Source of the DNA: an uncultured Paracoccaceae bacterium
Lineage (GTDB): Bacteria > Pseudomonadota > Alphaproteobacteria > Rhodobacterales > Rhodobacteraceae
Assembly: GCA_937927675.1 (NCBI GenBank)
Contig: CALBSG010000143.1
Span: 1 to 20,311, forward strand
Length of the DNA: 20,311 nt
Direction of reading: 5' to 3'
Below, piece after piece: positions 13,394 to 20,311 of this stretch (position 1 is its first letter; every line of letters begins with the position of its first letter). The notes beneath the pieces were generated by a model that worked only from the letters and a program-made list of their open reading frames with translations, did no database searches and was not told the origin of the DNA. A program made the translations under genes and the position numbers.

Positions 13394-16300
13394 ATGACGG
13401 CAAATGATCGCACGGCGGGTATCGCCGACACCGACATTGCGATTGTCGGTATGGCCGCACATCTGCCCGGAGCGCCAGATATTGGCAGCTATTGGGCAAA
13501 TCTGGTCGCCGGGGTGGAGTCGATCCGCGTGCTGTCAGAGGCGGATCTTTTGGCCGCCGGCGAAGACCCCGCCCGGATGCGCAAGGCGACCTATGTGCCA
13601 AGTGCCGCTGTTCTGGACGGCTTTGAAACCTTCGATGCCGAGTTCTTTGGCTTTTCGCCGAAAGAGGCGGCGATCCTTGATCCGCAGCACCGTCAATTTC
13701 TGGAAGTGGCTTGGGAGGCGTTGGAAAACGCAGCCCATCCGCCCGAAACCTTCAAGGGCGCGATTGGCGTTTATGCCGGCTGCGGTATGGGATCGTATTT
13801 CTATTTCAACCTGTGTTCCAACCGTGATCTGGTCGATCAGACCGGCATGTTCCTGTTGCGCCATACCGGCAATGACAAGGATTTTCTGGCCACTCGCGTC
13901 AGCCATATCTTCGACCTGAAAGGGCCGTCGATCAATGTGCAGACCGCTTGTTCGACCAGTCTTGTCGCGCTGCATTACGCGGCACAGGCGCTGCTGAACG
14001 GCGAATGTGACATGGCGCTGGCGGGGGGCGTCACCATCGAATTGCCGCAGGCCCGCGGGTATCTTTACACCGAAGGCGAAATTCTGTCGCCCGATGGTCA
14101 CTGCCACGCCTTTGACCACAGGGCGCAGGGCACGGTTTTTGGGTCGGGCGCGGGCTGTGTGGTGCTGCGGCGGGCGCAGGATGCGATCCGCGATGGCGAT
14201 CACATCTGGGCAATCCTGAAAGGGTCGGCCGTCAACAATGACGGGGCGGCCAAGGCAGGCTATCTGGCCCCTTCGGTCGATGGGCAGGCCCGCTGCATCG
14301 CCGAGGCGCAGGCGATTGCCGGGGTGGATGCGGGCAGCGTCACCTATGTGGAATGTCACGGCACCGGCACCTATCTGGGTGACCCGATCGAGGTGGCGGC
14401 TCTGACCCAAGCGTTTCGCGAGACGACGGACGCGGTCGGCACCTGCCGCATCGGCTCGGTGAAAACCAACATCGGGCATCTGGACACCGCCGCCGGGGTG
14501 GCCAGCTTGATTAAGGTGGCGCTGCAGCTCCATCACCGTCAGATGGCCCCCAGTCTGGGGTTTGAGGCGCCGAACCCCTCGATTGACTTTGAAACGAGCC
14601 CTTTCCGGGTGAATGACCGACTGACCGACTGGCAGGCGCCGGTGCTGCGGGCCGGGGTGAATTCGCTCGGCGTCGGCGGCACCAATGCCCATGCGGTGTT
14701 GGAAGAGGCCCCGCCGCGGGCCGCCTCCGAAGACAGCATCTTTCCGTTCCAGCCGCTGGTGATCTCGGCCAAGTCCAAGGCCGCTTTGGACGGGCAGGCG
14801 GCGCGTCTTGCGGCGCATCTGCGGACCCATCCCGAACAGCCTTTGGCCGATGTGGCCTATACGCTGAAGGAAGGTCGTCGCGCCTATGAAAAACGCCGGG
14901 TCATCGTGGCGGAAACCCATGAGGAGGCCGCCAGCCTGTTGGACGGTGCTGATACGCGGCGGGTGTTCAATCACGATTATCTTGGCGAAAGCCCCGAGGT
15001 TGTTTTCATGTTCCCCGGTGGCGGGGCGCAATATGCTGGCATGGCGCAGGATCTATATGAGACGGAACCCGTCTTTGCCGATTGGATGGACAAGGGCCTT
15101 GCGGTGCTGGAGCCGCAGTTGGATTACGCCATCCGCGATCTGTGGCTGCCTGCCAAGGGCCAAGAGGCGGCGGCGCATGAGGCGTTGAAAAAACCCTCGG
15201 TCCAGCTGCCGCTGATCATGATTACCGAATTCGCGCTGGCCAAGCTTTACGAAAGCTGGGGCGTCACACCGACTGCTTTGGTGGGCCATAGCATGGGCGA
15301 AAACACCGCTGCTGCGCTGGCCGGTGTCATGAGCTTTGAGGATTGCATCGGGCTGGTTCTGTTGCGCGGAAGGCTTTTTGACAGCATCGCCCCCGGCGGG
15401 ATGCTGTCCGTGCCAATGGCCGATGCGGATTTGCGGGCGCATCTGACGGGCGATCTCGATCTGGCTTCGGTCAACGCGCCGGGGCTGTGTGTGGTGTCTG
15501 GCCCCGATGCGGCACTGAAGACATTGGCGGAAAAGCTGGCGGTGGACGGTGTGGAAACCAGCCGCGTCGCCATCGACATCGCAGCGCATAGCCGGATGCT
15601 CGAGCCGATCCTGAAACCCTTTGGCGATTATGTGCGTGGCATCCGGCTGTCGCCGCCGCGCCTGCCGATCATCTCGAACCGCACGGGCGCGGAGCTGACC
15701 GCCGCGCAGGCGACGGACCCGGAGTATTGGGTGCAGCATCTGCGAAATACGGTGAACTTCCAGCCCTGCATGGCGACGCTGATGGCGACAGGCCCGCGCG
15801 TTTATATGGAGATGGGGCCGGGCCGGGCGCTGTCTTCTCTGGCGCAGGCCAATGGTGTGGCCTCGGGGCAGGTGATCCCGGCGCTGCGCCACCCCGAACA
15901 GGTTATGGCCGATGATGCGTGGCACATTGGCGCCATCGCCCGCCTTTGGGCCTGCGGTGTCGCCGTCGATTGGGCGCAGATCTGGGCCGGGGCGCGGCGC
16001 AATCGCGTGGTGCTGCCGACTTACGCCTTTCAGAAAAAACCCTATTTCATCGCGCCCGGCAAATCCCAAACCGGTGCGACGCAAGCCCTGCCTGCCCGCG
16101 TCGAGGATATGACGAATTGGGGGTGGAAGCCGCATTGGAAACCCGTCTCCGCCGGGTTCGAGGCCGCCGATCTGGATGAGGCCACGCGGCAAAACTGGTT
16201 GATCTTCCTTGATGACGCGGGCCTTGGCGCGGCAACAGCCGCCGCCTTGCGCCGCGCGGGCCATGAGGTGCGCTGCGTCCGCGCGGCGGATACCTTTGGC

Positions 16301-19300
16301 CGGGTGGGAGAAGATTATGTGCTGGCCCCTGAACGTGGTCGAGACGGCTATGACGCCTTGATCCGTGATCTGGTGGCCCATGGCCATACGCCGGGGCGCA
16401 TCGCACATTTTTGGGGCGTGACGCGGGGGGAAAGCTTCCGTCCCGGGTCTTCGTTTCTGCATCGCAATCTCGAGCAGGGCTTTTATTCGCTTATGTTCCT
16501 TGCCCAAGCCATGGCCGAGGAAAACCTGCCCCGCCCGATCCATCTGACGGCCTTTACCACGGGTGCCGCCCAGGTGCGGCAAGAGCCGCTGCGCTATCCC
16601 GAAAAGGCCACCCTGCTTGGCCCGATGCGGGTGATCCCGCGTGAACTGCCGGGCGTGACGGTGTCGCTTTGCGACCTGGAACTGCCCGCTGTTGCGCCGC
16701 GGGGCGGTGCCGATCTGTCTGATCTGACGCTGCGGGTTTTGGAGGAACTTTGCCAAGACCCTGCGGAACGCATTGCCGCCCTGCGCGGCGCGCGGCGCTA
16801 TGAGCAGGGGCTGCGGCAACAGTCTTTGCCGGAAACCGGCATGACCTTGCCCGACGGCGCGCATGTGCTGATTACGGGTGGCTTTGGCGGGATCGGCCTG
16901 ACGGTGGCCGAAGACCTGATCCGCCGCCATGGTGTCAAAATCACCCTGATTGCCCGCCGCGCCCTGCCGGACCGCGCGACATGGCCCCGCTATCTTGCCG
17001 CCCATGATGCGGGTGATCCGATCAGCCGCCGCATCTTGGCCTTGCAGCGGCTCGAAGCGCTGGGCGGTGAGATCATGGTGGCCCCGGCGGATGTTTGTAA
17101 CATGCAAGACATGTCGGCGGCGCTGCAGGCCGGCGAGGCCCGCTTTGGCCGGGTTCACGCGGTGATCCATGCGGCCGGGGTGGTGGAGGACGGCGCCCTG
17201 ATGCTGAAGACCCCCGCGCAGGTGGAGGAGGTCTTTGCGCCCAAACTGCATGGCACGCAGGTTTTGAACCGGCTGTTTCCCGATGGTGCACTTGATCTGA
17301 TGGTGCTGTTTTCGTCCACCTCGACTGTCACCGGGCCTGCTGGGCAGATCGACTATGTTGCGGCCAATGAATACCTGAACGCCTTTGCCAAATCACGGGC
17401 AGGCGGCAAGACCCGGGTTGTCGCGCTGAACTGGGGCATCTGGACTGGCGTCGGCATGGCGGCCGAGGCCTTGTCCGACCGCACGGGCCGGGTGCCAGCG
17501 CCGATGGTGCCGATTTCCGCCCCGCTGCTGGATGAGGCGGGCTTTGACAGCTTTGGCAACCGCATGTTTGCGGCAACCTATGGCCTTGATCGCTGGGTGC
17601 TGGACGGCCATCGTACCGCGGACGGACAAGCGCTGATCCCCGGCACCGGATATCTGGAGATCGTGGCCGAAGCGATGCAGGCCCAAGGCGAGGCTGGCGC
17701 TTTTGAATTGCGCGATCTTTTCTTCTTCAGCCCCTTGGCCGTTGACACCGGCAAGGGGCGCGAGGTGCGGGCCAAACTGATCCGCTCTGACGAAGGCTAT
17801 GGGTTTGAACTGCGCTCGGCTGTGACGGTGAAGGGGCGCAAGGGCTGGCAATTGCATGCTCAGGCGCGGGTGTTGCCAATTCCTGCTGCGCCACGCCACA
17901 TGGATATCGCGGCCATCGCCGCCCGCCTGCCCGCACCTGAGGTTGGCGAAGGGTTGGCCAGCCCGCAAGAGGCGCATCTTAACTTCGGCCCGCGGTGGCG
18001 GGTTTTGTGCAGCCGCGCGACCGCCGGGGAGGAGGGGCTGGCCAAGCTGGCCTTGCCCGCCGCCTATCAGGCCGAGGCGGGGGAGTGGCTTTTGCATCCC
18101 GCGCTGATGGATCTGGCGACCGGCTGGGCCATGGATTTGATCTACGGCTATCGCCCCGATCATCTTTGGGTGCCGGTGTCTTACGCCCTGATCCGTGTGC
18201 ATCGCCCCTTGCCGGGCGAAATCGTCAGTCATGTGAGAAACGCCGCCCCAAACCGCGCCGATGGGGCGACGGCCAGTTTCAATGTCACCCTTGCCACCCC
18301 GTCAGGTGAGGTTTGCGTTGAGATCGAAGGCTTCACCATCCGCAAACTGGAAGGGGCGCTCCAGTTCGGGGCGCCCGATCCGCGGGCGCTGGATTATGAC
18401 GATAGCCCTGTGCAGGCCAAACCCGCGTCGCCTGCCGAAGAGCGCCTGATGCATGCGTTTTCCCAAGGCATTCGCCCTGACGAGGGGGCTGCGGCCTTTT
18501 CCCGTGCGGTTGGGTTGGGGCAAGCCCAGATCATCGTCTCGTCGCTGGATCTGCCCGCGCTGGTCCGCCAGACGGCCGAGGCAGAGGCTGCGAAAACAGA
18601 AGGTCAAAGCTTTGACCGACCCGATCTTGATACGGCCTATGTTGCGCCGCGCAATGATATTGAACGAACCCTGACAGGGTTTTGGCAAGAGTTGCTGGGC
18701 GTTGGCCAAGTGGGGGTCGAGGACAGTTTCTTTGATCTTGGCGGTCACAGCCTGATTGCGGTGCGCCTGTTTGCCATGGTCAAGAAAGCCTATCGCGTCG
18801 ATTTCCCGATTTCGATTCTGTTCGAGGCCCCAACGGTGGCGGCCTGTGCCGCCCTGATCGCGGCCGAGGTGGGCGATCCCGGCACGACGGACGCCCCTTC
18901 CAAAGTCGCGCCCCCGGCCCGCCGTTTCACCCATCTGGTGCCGATGCATCAGGGTGAAGGTGGTCCGCGCCAGCCGTTTTTCCTTGTCGCGGGGATGTTC
19001 GGCAATGTCTTGAACCTGCGCCATCTGGCGCAGTTGATTGGTGGCGACCGGCCCTTTTATGGGCTACAGGCGCGCGGGCTTTTGGGAGATCAGGCCCCGC
19101 ATCTCACCCTGCCAGAGGCGGCGGCAGATTACATCGCCGAGATGCGGCAGGTGCAGCCCAAGGGGCCCTATATGCTGGGCGGTTTTTCGGGCGGCGGCCT
19201 GACCGCTTGGGAAATGGCGCGGCAGTTGAAAGAGGCGGGCGAGGAGGTGTCGCTCTTGGTGCTTCTCGACACGCCCTTGCCCCAACGCCCCCCACTCAGC

Positions 19301-19771
19301 CATGCCGACAAGGCGGCGATCAAATGGGCAGAGTTGCGGGCCGAAGGGCCGGGTTATCTGGTGGCATGGGCCAAGACCCGCTGGGCGTGGGAGGTGCAAA
19401 AGCGCCAACCCAAAAGCGATGCGACCGGCCCGGCGCAATTCCACAATGGCGCAATCGAGGCCGCCTTTCGCCATGCGATTTCGGTCTATGACATGCCCGC
19501 GCGGGTCGGGGCGACGGTGCTGTTCCGTCCGCCCTTGGATCTGAAATGGCAGGTCACGAGCGGAAACTGGGTGTCATCGGCAAAGGAATATGTCTTCTCC
19601 GACAATGACCTGACCCGCTTTGCGCCCGGCTTGCAGGTGATTGAGGTGCCGGGGGATCATGACAGCATGGTGCTGGAGCCGAATGTCCGGGTGATGGCGG
19701 CCCAGTTGAAGGTGGTCATTGCCGAAGCCGAAGGCCAGCCGACCAATATCGTCAGACTGGCAGCGGAGTAG
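13394..19771 (+). CDS. Single-module type I polyketide synthase, KS-AT-KR-DH-ACP-TE
   Basis: A 2125-residue multidomain enzyme expected to extend an acyl starter with (methyl)malonyl units in the cytoplasm. Domains in order: ketosynthase ~14-440, with Cys186 (TACSTS), His322 (VECHGTGT) and His362 (KTNIGHLD); acyltransferase ~535-850, with Ser633 (GHSMGE) and His732; a structural plus catalytic ketoreductase ~910-1370, with TGGFGGIG at 1161, Lys1284, Ser1308, Tyr1321 and Asn1325; dehydratase ~1395-1675, with His1406 and Asp1573; carrier protein ~1755-1825, with phosphopantetheine Ser1786 (LGGHSL); thioesterase ~1865-2115, with Ser1932 (GGFSGGG) and His2089. There is no enoylreductase, loading module or docking region. 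The Met at 13394 is chosen because it leads directly into the ketosynthase, and AAAGGGA lies ~11 nt upstream. The next glycosyltransferase starts 3 nt after the stop, so an operon is likely. Chain length, starter and whether it works iteratively are unknown. Confidence 0.95.
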   Translation: MTANDRTAGIADTDIAIVGMAAHLPGAPDIGSYWANLVAGVESIRVLSEADLLAAGEDPARMRKATYVPSAAVLDGFETFDAEFFGFSPKEAAILDPQHRQFLEVAWEALENAAHPPETFKGAIGVYAGCGMGSYFYFNLCSNRDLVDQTGMFLLRHTGNDKDFLATRVSHIFDLKGPSINVQTACSTSLVALHYAAQALLNGECDMALAGGVTIELPQARGYLYTEGEILSPDGHCHAFDHRAQGTVFGSGAGCVVLRRAQDAIRDGDHIWAILKGSAVNNDGAAKAGYLAPSVDGQARCIAEAQAIAGVDAGSVTYVECHGTGTYLGDPIEVAALTQAFRETTDAVGTCRIGSVKTNIGHLDTAAGVASLIKVALQLHHRQMAPSLGFEAPNPSIDFETSPFRVNDRLTDWQAPVLRAGVNSLGVGGTNAHAVLEEAPPRAASEDSIFPFQPLVISAKSKAALDGQAARLAAHLRTHPEQPLADVAYTLKEGRRAYEKRRVIVAETHEEAASLLDGADTRRVFNHDYLGESPEVVFMFPGGGAQYAGMAQDLYETEPVFADWMDKGLAVLEPQLDYAIRDLWLPAKGQEAAAHEALKKPSVQLPLIMITEFALAKLYESWGVTPTALVGHSMGENTAAALAGVMSFEDCIGLVLLRGRLFDSIAPGGMLSVPMADADLRAHLTGDLDLASVNAPGLCVVSGPDAALKTLAEKLAVDGVETSRVAIDIAAHSRMLEPILKPFGDYVRGIRLSPPRLPIISNRTGAELTAAQATDPEYWVQHLRNTVNFQPCMATLMATGPRVYMEMGPGRALSSLAQANGVASGQVIPALRHPEQVMADDAWHIGAIARLWACGVAVDWAQIWAGARRNRVVLPTYAFQKKPYFIAPGKSQTGATQALPARVEDMTNWGWKPHWKPVSAGFEAADLDEATRQNWLIFLDDAGLGAATAAALRRAGHEVRCVRAADTFGRVGEDYVLAPERGRDGYDALIRDLVAHGHTPGRIAHFWGVTRGESFRPGSSFLHRNLEQGFYSLMFLAQAMAEENLPRPIHLTAFTTGAAQVRQEPLRYPEKATLLGPMRVIPRELPGVTVSLCDLELPAVAPRGGADLSDLTLRVLEELCQDPAERIAALRGARRYEQGLRQQSLPETGMTLPDGAHVLITGGFGGIGLTVAEDLIRRHGVKITLIARRALPDRATWPRYLAAHDAGDPISRRILALQRLEALGGEIMVAPADVCNMQDMSAALQAGEARFGRVHAVIHAAGVVEDGALMLKTPAQVEEVFAPKLHGTQVLNRLFPDGALDLMVLFSSTSTVTGPAGQIDYVAANEYLNAFAKSRAGGKTRVVALNWGIWTGVGMAAEALSDRTGRVPAPMVPISAPLLDEAGFDSFGNRMFAATYGLDRWVLDGHRTADGQALIPGTGYLEIVAEAMQAQGEAGAFELRDLFFFSPLAVDTGKGREVRAKLIRSDEGYGFELRSAVTVKGRKGWQLHAQARVLPIPAAPRHMDIAAIAARLPAPEVGEGLASPQEAHLNFGPRWRVLCSRATAGEEGLAKLALPAAYQAEAGEWLLHPALMDLATGWAMDLIYGYRPDHLWVPVSYALIRVHRPLPGEIVSHVRNAAPNRADGATASFNVTLATPSGEVCVEIEGFTIRKLEGALQFGAPDPRALDYDDSPVQAKPASPAEERLMHAFSQGIRPDEGAAAFSRAVGLGQAQIIVSSLDLPALVRQTAEAEAAKTEGQSFDRPDLDTAYVAPRNDIERTLTGFWQELLGVGQVGVEDSFFDLGGHSLIAVRLFAMVKKAYRVDFPISILFEAPTVAACAALIAAEVGDPGTTDAPSKVAPPARRFTHLVPMHQGEGGPRQPFFLVAGMFGNVLNLRHLAQLIGGDRPFYGLQARGLLGDQAPHLTLPEAAADYIAEMRQVQPKGPYMLGGFSGGGLTAWEMARQLKEAGEEVSLLVLLDTPLPQRPPLSHADKAAIKWAELRAEGPGYLVAWAKTRWAWEVQKRQPKSDATGPAQFHNGAIEAAFRHAISVYDMPARVGATVLFRPPLDLKWQVTSGNWVSSAKEYVFSDNDLTRFAPGLQVIEVPGDHDSMVLEPNVRVMAAQLKVVIAEAEGQPTNIVRLAAE

Positions 19772-19774
19772 GAC

Positions 19775-20298
19775 ATGGCCCGGCTTTTGACCGTCATCCT
19801 GAACTGGCGCACCCCCGAGATGACACTGCGCTCGGTCGAGGCGGCACTGGTGGCCTTGCAGGGCATCGATTGTGCGCTGGTGGTGGTGGACAATGATTCC
19901 GGCGATGGGTCATTTGAAAAGCTGTCTGCGGCGGTGACTGCCAAAGGGTGGGATCGCGGTCCGCAACAGGTGCGCGTCTTGCAATCGGGGCGCAATGGCG
20001 GCTTTGGCGCGGGCAATAATTTCGGCATCCGGGCGGGTTTGCCCGATGGAGCGCGGCCAGATTACGTCTATATCCTGAACTCTGATGCGTTCCCCGCGCC
20101 GGGGGCGATCCGTGCGCTGCTGACCCATCTGGATACCCACCCCGCGACAGGTTTTGCCGGCAGTCACATCCACAGCCCCGAAGGTGAGGCACATCGCACC
20201 GCGTTTCGTTTCCCCTCGATCCTTGGTGAGTTTGAGCAGAATATTCGATTTGGCCCGGTGTCTAAACTTCTGGCGCGCTGGATCGTGGCGCAACCCTT
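19775..20298 (+). CDS. Family-2 glycosyltransferase, 3' end cut off by window
   Basis: A frame opening at ATG 19775 with GGAG about 6 nt upstream, only 3 nt after the polyketide synthase stop. About 174 residues are visible. It starts ARLLTVILNWRTPEMTLRSVEAAL, then VVVDNDSGDGSFEKL, RNGGFGAGNNFGIRAGL and YVYILNSDAFPAPGAI. This series (NW, DN-S-DGS, N-GFG-GNN-G and N-SDA in place of DxD) marks the rhamnosyltransferase-like GT2 group used in cell-surface polysaccharide and glycolipid synthesis. The frame stays open to the last base, but bases 20299-20311 are adapter sequence, so its true sequence ends near 20298. Coupling to the polyketide synthase suggests that it acts in the same pathway. Confidence 0.88.
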
Positions 20299-20311
20299 AG
20301 ATCGGAAGAGC
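20299..20311. other. Illumina adapter remnant at the contig end (artefact)
   Basis: The terminal 13 bases are AGATCGGAAGAGC, identical to the common stem of Illumina TruSeq adapters, and they end exactly at the last base. They should not be translated or annotated as genomic DNA. Confidence 0.95.

Noticed and set aside
15053..17251. A 732-residue open frame on the minus strand inside the polyketide synthase
   Set aside because: It is the antisense shadow of GC-rich codons; its translation is His/Arg/Gln-rich without recognisable motifs, while the plus strand encodes catalytic domains.

Overview
The window looks like part of a Rhodobacterales (Rhodobacter-like alphaproteobacterial) chromosome. 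It is GC-rich. It carries an isolated F0 operon, atpI-atpB-atpE-atpX(b')-atpF, with no F1 genes beside it, which is the arrangement known from Rhodobacter. Housekeeping neighbours (ArsR and GntR/FCD regulators, an OmpA-like lipoprotein, an Ada-like repair protein, endonuclease III, adenosine kinase) fit the same group. This placement comes from recognising gene families and was not tested by a search. Both ends of the window look artificial. The last 13 bases are exactly the common Illumina adapter stem. The first ~290 bases encode a cupredoxin fragment fused in frame, at a short W-x-F-T similarity, to the C-terminal two thirds of a malonyl-CoA synthetase.

Layout. 1-1226: chimeric reading frame, cupredoxin piece then the MatB C-terminal part. 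1271-1630 (-): small ArsR-type regulator. 1848-4457 (+): complete F0 operon with a rho-independent terminator at 4480-4504 and a notable pair of mutually exclusive hairpins between atpE and atpX. 4503-5276 (-): GntR/FCD regulator. 5382-6038 (-): glycine-zipper OmpA-family lipoprotein. 6106-6978 (-): AraC-HTH/O6-methylguanine-DNA methyltransferase, divergent from nth. 7087-8891 (+): nth, adenosine kinase and a 57-residue Lys-rich small protein, closely packed.

From about 8.9 kb the content changes from housekeeping to cell-surface biosynthesis. It holds a WecG/TagA/CpsF glycosyltransferase (-), then on the + strand a membrane acyltransferase, an O-antigen polymerase/ligase-like membrane protein, a family-2 glycosyltransferase, a 2125-residue type I polyketide synthase and a second family-2 glycosyltransferase cut by the window end. 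The synthase reads KS-AT-KR-DH-ACP-TE, with the catalytic residues of each domain visible. It is a single module with its own thioesterase, no loading module and no enoylreductase, and its stop codon lies 3 bases from the next glycosyltransferase.

The most interesting reading is that this locus makes a polyketide-bearing polysaccharide or glycolipid. The synthase would build a hydroxylated or unsaturated chain, and the acyltransferase or glycosyltransferases would join it to sugar. That is inference from gene content and spacing. No tRNA, rRNA, CRISPR array, insertion sequence or phage gene was seen. No gene-free stretch exceeds 300 bases; the longest gaps are 1631-1847 and 13210-13393, and both are described.
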